NCBI RefSeq assembly: GCF_014805685.1
Contig: NC_060885.1
Span: 26,809,632-26,873,631 of the forward strand
Length of the DNA: 64,000 nucleotides
DNA from: Silurus meridionalis
Taxonomy: Eukaryota > Chordata > Actinopteri > Siluriformes > Siluridae
Reading direction: 5' to 3'
The notes below the pieces were generated by a model. That model worked only from the letters and a program-made list of their open reading frames with translations. It was not told the DNA's origin and searched no databases. The position numbers and the translations under genes are program-made. Positions 11,182 through 24,136 of this stretch are shown here, piece by piece (position 1 is the first letter of the stretch; each line of letters starts with the position of its first letter).

Positions 11182-11737
11182 GTAAGTCGCTTTTTTTACA
11201 CATTTGTATTTGTATTGTCACACACATGGATTCGTAGTGAACAAAAGTGTAAAGTAGCGGAATAATGATCTCGAGATGAATGAAGACTCCCAAAGACAGT
11301 GAGCCGAAACCTGAAAACCGAGGCTTATTACGTTTTTACGCGGTGCAGCAAATTCGTTGTGTACGGACTGTTTATGGAGAATGTTTGGTATAAACTGCAG
11401 TATTCATCTCTACTCGGATGACTGTGTGTGTCAGGGGGTTATTATGGGATTTACAATGATAGTAAATCTCGCGCCCAAAAAAAAAATTATTCTCTAATAA
11501 CACTGTACTCTTCTGACTGGTTAGATTAGATTGTAATTTTCTACACCAGAAATGACACAATTAACACAAGTTCTACTAAATTTCACAGAGCAGCGGCTAC
11601 TGAAGCCCACCATTTAGTATAAATCACACTGTAAACAGAGTTTTGTATGGCATTTCCTCGACAACAAGGCATGGTCTTATTTACTCTTTGGCAGAGGTGG
11701 GAAGTAACAAAGTACAAATACTTCGTTACTGTACTTA

Positions 11738-13354
<1,617 letters not shown>

Positions 13355-13837
13355 TAAGTAGATTTTTCTGGTATCAGTATTTTACTCCACTATTTATTTT
13401 TCAGACAACTTTTTACTTTTACTCATTACGTTTTTACACAAATATCTGTACTTTTTACTTCTTACATTTTCAAAACCGGCTCGTTACTTTAGTTTTAATC
13501 CATTGATTTGGTGAAATATTTTTTTTTTGTTTGTTTGTTTTTCTCACTGCGCGCTGATTTCAACCGAACAACCGATTTCCTGTTACTGCGTGTCTTTTTC
13601 AATCCGCTGGTGTATAAAGTCCTGACTCTCACTCTTTACAAAGATAAGAATCAGCAGGCAGAAGGCAGTGAGATATTTGGGGTTAATGTGGATGAGACAG
13701 AGGGAGTCAGTGATTAAACATGACTGAGAACAGACACATTCATGATGATCATCATCATCTTTTCTCTGCTTGTGTTCTATATGTGGATCTTCAGCCTGGA
13801 TACATTCATTCGGTAACAACATTTTTAATTCGTTTTG

Positions 13838-13841
<4 letters not shown>

Positions 13842-13914
<73 letters not shown>
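13842..13914. repeat. (AT)n microsatellite inside the hAT element
   Basis: A pure AT run of about 70 bases. The 9.5 kb copy of the same element has only about 14 bases here (9966-9979), so the tract expanded after the copies separated. Confidence 0.97.
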
Positions 13915-13917
<3 letters not shown>

Positions 13918-14869
13918 GCTGTCAAAATTAAAATTATTGTAAACGGCACTAAATTTTATTAACGCGCTATCAATTCAGCACGCATTTCTGTTTTTACCAT
14001 TTTTCTAAAAAATGTAAATACATTAATAAATATCTAAATATAAAAGAGGGGAGATTAAAACCTTCGGGAAAAAATACATTTATCCACGATGTCCTTTCTT
14101 TACTTAGATATAAAATAAATAAATAAACTCCAGATAAAAATAATTTTAATCAGTAAACTTTTGTTTTATTTTTGCGCCAAGTCTCAAATCAAACACAAAA
14201 TCCGCTGTTTTACACAATTAAACCTCTAGGTGGCGTTTTGTGGGTTTTTCCCTCATAATGGCGACACAAACTACTTTTTACTTAAGTACATGTCTGAGCC
14301 AAGACTTCTTTACTTTCACTTGAGTAAAAAAGTTTAATCAGTACTTCAACTTTTACCCGAGTATTTTAAAACATGAGTATCTGTACTTCTACTTAAGTAA
14401 AGGATGTGTGTACTTTTGCCACCTCTGCTCTTTGGCATGATAATCCTTTACAATTTGCGTGTTATAATAGATATGGAAGCCTATCATGTGCTTTGCTAGA
14501 AAGTGTCGCAAATGAGTTATAAACTCACAGTTGCAGGGGGGAAAAAGTCACAATTCTGACTTTATAACTCACAATTGCAAATTTGTATGACGCAAATCTG
14601 AAAAAAAAGAATTGTGAAATAAAATAACCTTTTTTTGTGTTGGGCTTCCATACTTCATCCACATTATACATAGAAGTAAAACAGTCCTGTTGTAGTGTGA
14701 ACTGAGAAAGCAAAGATATTCAGAACTGATGTATGATGTATAAAATATGATCTTTAAAACTGCAGCAAAAATAAAAGAAATCTAATACAACTTGATGTTG
14801 ATAATTTTGTTAGGGGGAACATAACCACTTCTTCCTTTCTTCCTTCTGTTTATGCGAATACAACTGTGA

Positions 14870-15300
14870 AGGAGCTTTCTGACATGGGAAAGTATGTTTC
14901 ATTGCAGAATGGTTGGGTAGTCTTAAGATTTAATTTTTTTACCCAGCAGATATTCAAGTCAAATATTTAGGCCAGACACAGACCTAAAAACATGTTTTAC
15001 AGAAGATATTGTGTTTTTTTCTTTGACAGTCGATGTGAGTTACCAGAAATCTCTATTTTGTCTCATCTTGTCTCCTCTGTCCTTTTGCTTTTCTTTCAAC
15101 ACTAAGTGTAGTTTATTTTCATGTAAAAAGTGACAGATGCAATCAGACACTCATGTACCTTGACCTTGTAGTTCAGCTTGTATCTCTTTAGATGGTTTTC
15201 TTGCCGCTTTTGTCTACCGCTTACACCATTCCTTTGTTTGGTCCTGTGTCTGTTTTCCTCTTGAGGCAGAGTCCAGGCAGGTTGACATTGACCCTTAACC
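14870..15300 (+). repeat. cluster duplicon, upstream segment copy 2
   Basis: This is the counterpart of 8350-8780 in the same order and orientation. It is separated from the rest of the unit (from 16455) by an RTE LINE fragment. The stretch 15300-15530 between them holds nothing I recognise. Confidence 0.7.
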
Positions 15301-15535
15301 CTTTAACGCCAAATGTATCATATTTGATATATTCGTTTCTGAGACCTCTGTACCACCTGCATCAACAATATTTCCCTCAAAACCTGTTAAATACAACCTA
15401 AGACTTGTCTTATGCCCCCCATTGGAGATATCTATGCTCTTTAATTTTATAGTAAAATGGTGTTGAAAATATGATACAACAGGTATATAAGGTAATTAGC
15501 TTAAATTACTATATTTTAGTCATTTGGTATTGTAT

Positions 15536-16455
15536 GAGGAAGTCAGGTGTGTCAGAGAAGTATGTGAGGGTGGTGCAGGACATGTATGAGGACAGTGTGA
15601 CGGCAGTGAAGTGTGCAGTAGGTACGACAGACTGGTTCAGGGTGAAGGTTGGACTGCATCAAGGATCGGCCCTGAGCCCTTTCCTGTTTGCAGTGGTGAT
15701 GGACAGGTTGACGGACGAGGTCAGACAGGAGTCTCCCTGGACTATGATGTTTGCGGATGATATTGTCATTTGTGGTGAGAGTAGGGAGCAGGTTGAGAAG
15801 AGCCTGGAGAGGTGGAGATATGCGTTGGAGAGAAGGGGAATGAGAGTCAGTAGGAGTAAGACAGAGTACATGTGTGTGAATGAGATGGAGGGCAGTGGAG
15901 TGATGCGGTTGCAGGGAGAAGAGCTGGAGAAGGTGGAGGAGTTCAGGTACCTGGGGTCAGCAGTGCAAAGTAATGGAGCGTGTGTTAGAGAAGCAAAGAA
16001 AAGAGTGCAGGCAGGGTGGAGTGGATGGAGAAGAGTGACAGGAGTGATTTGTGATAGTAGGGTATCTGCAAGAATGAAAGGGAAAGTTTATAGGACTGTG
16101 GTGAGACCTGCGATGTTGTATGGATTAGAGACAGTGGCATTGAGTAAAAGACAGGAGATGGAGCTGGAGGTGGCAGAGCTGAAGATGTTAAGGTTTTTGT
16201 TGGGAGTGACGAGGATGGACAAGATTAGAAATGAGTTTATTAGAGGGACAGCGCATGTAGGATGTTTTGGTGACAAGGTGAGGGAGGCGAGATTGAGATG
16301 GTTTGGACATGTGCAAAGGAGGGACATGAATTATATTGGTAGAAGAATGCTGAGGATGGAGCTACCAGGAAGGAGGAAAAGAGGAAGGCCAAGGAGGAGA
16401 TTAATGGATGTGGTGAGGGAAGACATGCAGGTAGTTGGTGTAAAAGAGGCAGATA
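15536..16455 (+). mobile_element. RTE-type LINE fragment, reverse transcriptase to C-terminus
   Basis: One open frame runs from about 15536 to 16455. It encodes RKSGVSEKYVRVVQDMYEDS, then GLHQGSALSPFLFAVVMDRL and the active-site box MMFADDIVI (the F/YxDD motif), followed by thumb sequences (KVEEFRYLGSAVQSNG) and the C-terminal RLRWFGHVQRR...GRRKRGRPRRRLMDVVRED. The endonuclease and fingers are missing. The 3' end is lost at GTAAAAGAGGCAGAT, where it joins the gene-cluster duplicon. The open frame is long but cannot be autonomous. Confidence 0.9.
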
Positions 16456-16920
16456 TGCAGACATCTCCCTCATCTGATTTCTCTGCTCCATGTTCAGTGT
16501 AATGTACTCAATGCTGTGAAAAAAGAGAGAAATTATTGCTTATTTCACAAAAATATTCTGAATTGACCTGGACAGATTTGTCGGTAGAAAAAACATTATT
16601 CTGATTAGAATGATAATTTAGATGTTTTTAGTTTTATTTTCAAGATACACATCAGAATTGTACCTTGCGAGGAGAATACACTTTAAACAAGATCATTTAA
16701 AACAGCTTAAAATGTTGTTTTTCTCCTCCAAAAACAGAACCAAAGCAGTGAGTAAAGATCCTCTTGGACCCACATTCTCACACCCAATGATAAAGATGGA
16801 TCCTACCCAAGTAGCTGAGTCCAACATGAGCCAACTGAACATTCTGCTGAACCTCCAGCTCCACAACAGCACAGTGACCAAAAGGAACCTCACAAGATCA
16901 AAAGGAGAAGATCTCTAAAA
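16455..16920 (+). repeat. cluster duplicon, downstream segment copy 2, with possible exon
   Basis: This matches 22794-23225, and its first part matches 8849-9010. After an acceptor-like CTCCAAAAACAG at 16725-16736 a frame stays open to a TAA at 16916-16918. It encodes (R)TKAVSKDPLGPTFSHPMIKM, then DPTQVAESNMSQLNILLNLQ...HNSTVTKRNLTRSKGEDL. I do not recognise this peptide. It could be a cytoplasmic-tail exon of a B7-like paralogue, or chance. The 22.9 kb copy is frameshifted. Confidence 0.5.
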
Positions 16921-17950
16921 TGTCCTGATAATTTCAGCTCACAGTCAATTACAGATGCAGAGAATGAAACACACACACTTCCACTGTATATGGGAAACAG
17001 GATATGACACGGTGCTTACACACCTTTACACCCTCATATATATACACAAACTAAGTATGTGGAGCTGCTTGAGATACTGAGAGACCTCCTGCAGCCAACT
17101 GTGCTGTAGTTTTTCAAACAGAATAAAGCACTTGAAGCACAGAGCAGGGGAACAAACTCCACAGCAGCACGGAAAATTATTCCGGCAAAACTGGACTTTG
17201 AAAAATTCTACCAAGAACGATAAAAAAAAAGTGATAATTTTTGGGGGAAAACATACTGACTTTTAAATCTTTTGTACTTGTTTTTGTATACATATTGTAT
17301 ATATCTATATTATGTATATGATGTGGATTTTATATTTATATTTATTGACTTAAAAAAAAGAAGTAATTTAAAAAAGTTTCTATCAAAGTTTCAAAAATAA
17401 GTTTTTCTTTCCCCACCTGGTAATCTAAATATTATATAAATACTATATAAATCCAGGAATATAAATATAATAACCTACAACTAAATTCTGATTGTGTTAC
17501 AAGTTCAGTTTTTATATTCCTACACAGTGCTGCAGTATCTACTTTCATAACACTGTATAATAATTAATAGAATTATACATATATTTTAATAATTATAATC
17601 AACCAAAACATATATTTCTTCCTGCTTAAAGTTAGTTTATTGACCCTAAAAGTCAAACCACTGAACATCATGTAGAAGACTTGGGCATGATTCTCACACA
17701 CTCACACACCACTGCTAATACACAAAAAAAACCAGACTTCACTGAGGTTCAGGACAAATGCATCTAAATCAAAATATTTCCAAACAAATCTCTGATAAAA
17801 AAAAAAAAAAAATCTTAGTATTAGAGGTCAATCGGGCACGAGTTGGATGTTAGATTCTTTATTTTGCTCTTTATAGAAGAATATAATTAAAATTATGAAT
17901 TTATCTAAAACATTCAATAGACAAATTCCACAAACCAACATTCTTCTAAC
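16921..17950. other. unassigned AT-rich sequence
   Basis: No gene is recognised. Short homopolymer and AT-rich tracts dominate (for example poly-A at 17799-17812). The (-) frame at 17026-17214 is cysteine-rich but isolated and has no splice or neighbour support. Confidence 0.4.
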
Positions 17951-17954
17951 ATTA

Positions 17955-18630
17955 TTATAAGATAAGATATACCTTTATTGGTCCCACAGTTGAGAAATAT
18001 CTGTGTTACAGCAGCAAAGAAAAAGAAATGTGCAAATATATAAAAAGTAGAAACATAATACAGTATATACAACACAATGAATAAATACAAAAGAAGAAAA
18101 AGAGACAATGAATAGATAGTAACGCTATCAAACATATTGCACATAGGTAATATTGCATGTTTTAAATTATTGTTATTGCACATTTATTGCATAAAAAACT
18201 TTGTTATTGTTATTATTGCACAGTAATAACAGTGTATATTTTGGTGACTGGTTCACTGGGAGCAGCTTTGACTGTAAAGTCTAATAGCAGCAGGGAAAAA
18301 AGACCGTCTGTATCGCTCCTTCAGACATGTAGGATGTAACAGTCTGTCACTGAAGGAGATGCTCAAAGATGAACTGTTCCATACAGGGGGTGAGAGACGT
18401 TCTCCAGCAATGTTGATAGTTTAGCTACCATCCTCCTTTCTTCCACCCACTGTACTGTGTCCAGGGGAATCCCCAGGACTGAGCTGGGCTTCCTGATCAG
18501 CTTGTCCAGTCTTATCCTGTCTACAGTAGAGATGCTGCTGCACCAGCAGACCACACCATAGAAGATGGCTGAGGCCACCACAGAGTCAAAAATGACTTCC
18601 TTACCATGAAGGAAACATAAAAATGCAGTC
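17955..18630 (-). mobile_element. L2-like LINE, 3' end fragment
   Basis: The (-) frame 18363-18638 reads DSVVASAIFYGVVCWCSSIS, then TVDRIRLDKLIRKPSSVLGI and ERRMVAKLSTLLENVSHPLY. This is the C-terminal region after the reverse transcriptase in L2-like fish LINEs. The lower-coordinate side, around 17960-18020, is the 3' untranslated end (CCTTTATTGGTCCCACAGTT). The 5' part is truncated. Confidence 0.8.
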
Positions 18631-18744
18631 AAGGACAAATGATAAAAAACAGAAACAATTTATTTATCGTTCAGCTGAGTGAGTCGATCATATAGTGTAT
18701 GCGCAACAGCCTTCATTTAAAACTTTAGAGCAGCAATAAACTGG

Positions 18745-19168
18745 AAAGTTTATAGGACTGTGGAGAGACCTGCGATGTTGTATGGATTAGATACAGTGGC
18801 ATTGAGTAAAAGACAGGAGGCAGAGCTGGGGGTGACGACGATGGACAAAATTAGAAATGAGTTTATTAGAGGGACAGCTCATGTAGGACGTTTTGGAGAC
18901 AAGGTGAGGGAGGCGAGATTGAGATGGTTTGGACATGTGCAGAGGTGGGACATGAGTTATATTGGTAGAAGAATGCTGAGGATGGAGCTACCAGGAAGGA
19001 GGAAAAGAGGAAGGCCAAGGAGGAGATTAATGGATGTGGTGAGGGAAGACATGCAGGTAGTTGGTGTAAAAGAGGCAGCTGTAGAGGACAGGGTGGTATG
19101 GAGATAGATGATCCGCTGTTGCGACCCCTAATGGGAACAGCCGAAAGAAGAAGAAGAAGAAGAAGAGG
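18745..19168 (+). mobile_element. RTE-type LINE, 3' end fragment with (GAA)n tail
   Basis: The frame 18760-19107 reads RPAMLYGLDTVALSKRQEAE, then FGDKVREARLRWFGHVQRWD and GRRKRGRPRRRLMDVVREDM, matching 16099-16450 but with an internal deletion. The 3' end ATGATCCGCTGTTGCGACCC and a tail of AAG/GAA repeats (19145-19166) are intact. This copy shows the proper family end that the 15.5 kb copy lost. Confidence 0.9.
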
Positions 19169-19169
19169 G

Positions 19170-20060
19170 ATGGCCAAGAGGAAACGAGATCGTAATTTAC
19201 ACCCATCATTTAATCAGGACATCCCTACTGACAAAATGCTATCGATCATGATTACAGTCAGATGTAGTATTGAAGGTACTGAAGAGGAAGATCTGAATTA
19301 TTAATCATTAATAATCTAATCTTATAATGTTATACTGGATAAGAAGGAATTTAAAGTGTTACTGGTGACCCCATGTGAATAACCTGCAGCGAAAAAGAAA
19401 AACACCAAGTCTGTTAAAACTGCTTCTGATTCTTACATTATTAGCACGTTGTCCCAGCTTATCAACTAAAGATCTATAGATTTGAAATACTGGTCAGCGG
19501 CAACACAAATAGAATTGATGAGCTGAGCAAGATTGACATTGCTTTTGCCAATAGTGAAGAGATAAAAAGTGTCCTGGAGAATAAGTGTGAAAACATGTAT
19601 CTGCAGACTTTGAAGATCTTTCTCACCTGAAGAATCAGTGTGGCCATCAGTTCCAACAAGTTTCTGAAGCCTTCCTTTACAAAACAGCTGTCAAACCGCA
19701 TGCATTTTCATTAATGTTAAGGTTTTTTCAAAGCTTTCACAAAGCTAAAATGGACAACGCGATCACCTTCCTCAGTGTAATGCAGCCACCTCCATTTGTT
19801 GAACCAATTTGCATTAAATAAACGAACGAGAACAGCTGTTGCAGCTGCTGCTGGTTGGCTGTCCACTAGGCATAGGCAACTGGTCTGCTTCCTTCTCAGA
19901 TTAATTCACCAGCTCGAAAAAATCAGAAATGCGTTTTCACTGGAGTACTTTTTAATCTTTAATGAGGATTTAGCTACTTATTTTCTTTTAAAAATGTACC
20001 AATAAATACAATTCGTTCATCAGAGAAAGACTGTAGTAAACAAGATATAGTCTTAGAATA
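19170..20060. other. unassigned sequence
   Basis: The stretch 19490-19640 reads in parts like an old L1-type ORF1 remnant (RIDELSKIDIAFANSEEIKS on the + strand), but the match is weak and the frame is broken soon after. Nothing else is recognised. Confidence 0.3.
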
Positions 20061-21005
20061 AGTTGATAATCAGAATCAGAAATCAGAAATAGCTTTATTA
20101 CCATGTATGCTTACACACACAAGGAATTTGACTTGGTGTCGGGAACTTCCAGTGCAGGAGAAGTACAGACATAATGTAACAGAATAGTAAACCAGACAGT
20201 TAAATAATGCAATAGATACAGAGTATTTGGATTCTATGTACAAATGTGTTAGTTATGATGGACAATGTGTAGTTTTAAATATTTTATTTGTTCATGCTGA
20301 TTATAGCCTGTGGGGAAAAAAGTTTTTGTGCCTGGATGTTCTGGTGGACAGAGGTCTGTACCGCCGACCAGAAGGAAACAGTTCGAACAGAGAGTGGCTC
20401 AGTGTGTAGGGTCCAAAGTGATTTTCTTAGCCCTTTTCTCCACTCTGGATGAGTAAAGATCTTGGAGATTGGGCAGTGGGGCACCAATAATCCTCTCAGC
20501 AGTTCTGACCATCTGCTGTAGCCTCTTGATGTCTAATTTGTTAGCTGAACCAAACCAGACAGTTATAGATCTTCACAGGACAGACTCAATGATGGTCGTG
20601 TAGAATTGTTTCAGCAGCTCCTGTAGCAGGTTGAATTTCCTCAGTTGGTAAAGGAAGTACAACCTCTGCTGGGCCTTTTTAGCAATGGAGTCAATCTTAT
20701 TGTCCCACTTCAGGTCCTGAGGGATGGTGGTACCCAGAAACTTGTATGAATCCACTGTTGTTACAGTGCTGTTAATGATGGTGAGTGGGGGGAGTGCTGG
20801 GGGATTTCTTCTGAAGTCCACAATCATCTCCATTGTTTTGAACGTTTTGAGCTCCAGGTTGTGGTGGTTGCACCAGACAGCCAGCATTTGAACCTCCTGT
20901 CTGTAAGCAGACTCGTCTCCATCCTGGATGAGGCTAATCACTGTAGTGTCGTCCGCAAACTTCAGGACACTTGAGGATCTTTCATTCATGTGATCAACCT
21001 GTGAT
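20061..21005 (-). mobile_element. L2-like LINE, reverse transcriptase C-terminal fragment
   Basis: The (-) frame 20573-21019 encodes [20 protein letters not shown] (the FADD active-site box), [38 protein letters not shown] and [19 protein letters not shown]. The 3' end is at the low-coordinate side with an AATCAG repeat near 20060-20090 and the familiar CTTTATTACCATGTATGCTT tail. It is the same family as the longer copy at 36.6-38.4 kb. Confidence 0.9.
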
Positions 21006-21039
21006 GATGATGTCACCACTAGGGTTTTTTTTTATTCTC

Positions 21040-21240
21040 ACTAGAATTTTACTGTAATGTTTAGCACAAAAATGCTTTATTTAATTACACACAAAAAAGC
21101 AGTTCAGCTGTCTAAATCCCAGATCATCATGATGATGGAGGATCAACATTACTTCTTTCTTTGTTTCTGCAACTGTTCACACATATGACAGGAGCATAAA
21201 TACTTTCTGTTTAATGTCATCGGTTTTATATAACCAAGAA
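21040..21240. repeat. duplicon copy (pairs with 29960-30140)
   Basis: AATGTTTAGCACAAAAATG, CAGATCATCATGATGATGGA and the following ATGACAGGAGCATAAA stretch have clear counterparts at 29968-30140; part is also seen at 25590-25650. Its function is unknown; it is probably flanking DNA of a segmental duplication. Confidence 0.55.
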
Positions 21241-21379
21241 TGCTCTCTTGGTAAAAGTCAGTATTTAAAATAAAACCACACCCACACAAAACAACATTTA
21301 GCATTAGTAGGCAATTACCCAAGCTGCTTTACAATAACAATATTTTGTAAAGGAGTGTTTATTATAAAAACAGGACAGG

Positions 21380-21770
21380 GATTCTTTAGAGGGCCAGCAA
21401 GGACTTCTCTGCTGGCTTAAACACTATTAGAATCACTGACTTATATTTTAATGTATTTGTTATTTTGTACAGTATATGTATTAAATCATTCCCAATTGTC
21501 TAGTTTCTTCTTTTGCTTGCGCTGCCTTCTGGAGTGTAAGTTTCAGCCATCACATCACGTGTTGATGGGGTCAAAGAAATCTGCTGTAAGGCCTTCAGAA
21601 TTAGCAGTAGGGGTAAGATATATATCTTGAAGACTGTTGCTTTATCCAATCAGATTTCTCAATAGCCACATCAGGGCCATCTTGCAGACATACAGTAATG
21701 TCAGCATTTTCACCTTTTTTCATTGGACAGCTAGAGAGCGCACTAGTCATAGTTCTACTGTTGTTTATTT
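21380..21770. mobile_element. hAT-type element fragment (same family as 50.3 kb)
   Basis: AGCAAGGACTTCTCTGCTGG, ATCCAATCAGATTTCTCAAT and the TTTTTTCATTGGACAGCTAG blocks parallel 50318-50530. Ends and target duplication are not visible. Confidence 0.4.
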
Positions 21771-21827
21771 ACGATTTGTTTTCAATAAACTTTTAAGTGA
21801 TCGCCGACCACAATCATTCAAATCCAA

Positions 21828-22010
21828 CCATTCAATTCAATTCAATTCATTTTTATTTGTATAAAACACTTTTAACAATGAACATTGTCTCTAAACAGCT
21901 TTACACACATATTTGTGGTGATAAAAATCAATAAGATGTTCTTTATAAGTCTTGTTCTTTATAAGTTTGTCCCTGATGAGTAAGCCGGGGGCAACCACAT
22001 TTCTTATCGA
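21828..22010. repeat. dispersed fish repeat with (AATTC)n end
   Basis: It starts with repeated ATTCAATTCA, then TTTTTATTTGTATAAAACAC and CTAAACAGCTTTACACA, and ends CCCTGATGAGTAAGCC. This is a short, very common fish repeat that ends in a pentanucleotide microsatellite. Related pieces occur at 27520-27600, 31250-31500, 42275-42410 and 55805-55920. Confidence 0.6.
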
Positions 22011-22027
22011 AGATGGAAAAAAGCATG

Positions 22028-22290
22028 TATAGCAGTGCAGTGTGTCTGTGTCACATTGAGCTACTGATTATTACATTCATACACAGACATTTACAGGGGA
22101 TATAAGAAATAAATCTAGGAGGATTTTATCACTGACTTTTCTGTACCTTCTTCTTCCTGTGCTGGATGAAATTTCTCCTTACAGAAAGTCTCTTTTTATT
22201 ACACGTTTATATTTATATTGACAAGCACATGGATTCAAAGTGAATGGAAGTGTAAAGTTTTAGCCGAATAATATTCTCCAGATAAATAAC
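22028..22290 (+). pseudogene. decayed copy of the B7-like promoter-proximal region and first exon
   Basis: GCAGTGCAGTGTGTCTGTG, CTACTGATTATTACATTCAT and CCTTCTTCTTCCTGTGCTGG line up with the leader and signal-peptide exon at 11030-11181 and 35825-35968. The initiator ATG has become ATA (about 22100) and the splice donor GT has become GA (ACAGAAAGTC, about 22182-22191), so neither translation nor splicing of this exon is possible. The similarity continues about 100 bases into the former intron. Confidence 0.85.
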
Positions 22291-22439
22291 ACCAAACACA
22301 CGAGTTTAATGTCAGAACTGCTTCTATTTATGGCTTCATCCACATTATACATAGAAATAAAACAATCCTGTTGTATTGTGATTTGTTGTAGTGATAAAGT
22401 GGAGATATTCAAAACCGATGATAAAACGATGGTAGACTG

Positions 22440-22442
<3 letters not shown>

Positions 22443-22514
<72 letters not shown>

Positions 22515-22521
22515 CACACAC
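22443..22521. repeat. (CA)n microsatellite
   Basis: A long CA run with a few interruptions. The open frames over it on both strands are simple-repeat translations. Confidence 0.97.
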
Positions 22522-22679
22522 TATCATTATATGAAAGGCATCTAAGTGTATATGTAAACACTCCAAGCACAAAGTTCAACAAAAACAAAGCAGACACAGT
22601 TACAGATACAGTTTCCCAATACAAACCTCAGGGTGCAGTTTCCTAGAGTTACAGTGTAAAGCTCATGAGGCACACCATT

Positions 22680-23225
22680 CTAATGTTTGGTCCTGTATTT
22701 TTTTCCTTTTGAGACAGTGTCTAAGCAGTTACAGAAACATCAAGCTGCATTAGAGAGGATCTTATATCCTTTTTCTTTTAACATACTAGTCAGATATGCA
22801 GACAGTTCTCTTCTCTGCTTTCTCTGCTCCATATTCAGTGTAGTGTACTTAATGCTACCGCATTATTGCATCTGTACAACAGCACAGACTTTTCTTAGTT
22901 TAAATAGGCAAAATTACTGTGTGAAAAGAGGGACATTTTTTGTTAAAAAATAATCACACACATCCAGATCGTACCTTGCGAGGAGAAGAAAATTAAAACA
23001 GGATCAATTAAGCATCTTAAAGTGTTGTTTTTCTTCTCCAACAGCAGATACAAAGCAGTGTGGGAAGATCCTCCTGAACGCATGATGTCACACTCTATGT
23101 TAAAGATGGATCGTACCCTATTATCTGAGTCCAACATGAGCTAAACATCCTGCTGCACCTCCATCTCCATAACAGCACAGGATCAAAGGCGTACTTCACA
23201 GGTGCCAAAAGAGACCATCTCTAAA
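22680..23225 (+). repeat. cluster duplicon copy 3, upstream and downstream segments
   Basis: It contains both the AGATATGCAGACAGTTCTC landmark (22794) and the tail-segment block (23041-23225: ACAAAGCAGTGTGGGAAGAT, ATGTTAAAGATGGATCGTAC, ATCTGAGTCCAACATGAGC). Relative to 16.7-16.9 kb there are small deletions and a TAA after ATGAGC, so the possible exon is broken here. It follows the decayed exon 1 by about 0.5 kb. Confidence 0.7.
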
Positions 23226-23472
23226 TTGTGACCAAACCAATGTGAGAATGAATGACGATATGTTGTTAGTTAGAAGTAGAAGTAGAGGATGTAGTATCCT
23301 GAAGCAACCATTAGGTGTCATTTGAGTTACACTGTTTGTGTGTTCTTGATTCAAGTTGTAGTTGAAGAAGAGAATGCTCCAGTAGTGTTAATGTCTGTTA
23401 GTGTGAATGTACAGTACCCAAGTAAAATGTTAACTGCCACCCACAAACTGGATGTAGTGTGATTAATACTGA

Positions 23473-23595
23473 AGATACTACAAACACGCAGATGTCGATA
23501 TCCTTGGAGTCGACCACTGGTCACCATTTCAGACTGTACAAAAGAGGCCGTTTCTGTCTGATATGGATGGTTACCTCTGCGTGTTTGTAGTATCT
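23473..23595. repeat. hairpin with perfect 20-bp inverted repeat
   Basis: AGATACTACAAACACGCAGA at 23473-23492 is exactly reversed and complemented at 23576-23595. The span of 123 bases looks like a small foldback element or MITE. I see no coding potential and no clear target duplication. Confidence 0.75.
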
Positions 23596-24136
23596 CTCAT
23601 CCTAGAGGGCGCAATTGTTCAAATATGTAAATTAATATTTTATATTTGTTTATATTCGTACAGTTCAATTATTTGTTTCTCCACATCACAACAACATACT
23701 GTTAGCTGAGAGAGTTCAATATAATGTGCAGTCTCATCATTCAATGAACAGTGGCTCTTTTCGTACCAAACTTTTCCAAGTATGTATCGCTGCAGCTCAG
23801 AGACCTCCAAGTGGAAGGGACTTACACCGCAAGTAGGCTGGACTTTACAAAGGGGTGGAATGCAGAAAACAGTTTTTTGTATTTGGTGTTTGTCTTCCCT
23901 GCATCGTCCTGTTTGCCTGTGTTTTTGACCCTGGAATGTTTATTGGACTTTGTTTTTTCCTTGCCCCATTGCTCAATGTGTTTCTTTATTAAAGCCTGTA
24001 TATTCCTTACTTCCTGTAACATCCTGCATTTGGATTCTTACTCACCTAGTCACCCGCATGTTTCCTGATAGAATAATCTGGCTGTGCATTGTGTCCCTTG
24101 AGATTCCTGACAGAGCTCCCGAGAGTTCTCGAGCGT

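Noticed and set aside
15471..16502. 343-codon frame considered as a host gene
   Set aside because: The FADD box and thumb motifs identify an RTE reverse transcriptase. The first 20 codons and the last 15 are unrelated flanking sequence.
16693..16893. (-) frame with a signal-peptide-like start (MRFLLVTVLLWSW)
   Set aside because: The + strand frame over the same bases has an acceptor and stop shared with the other duplicon copies. The (-) frame is not preserved at 23 kb.
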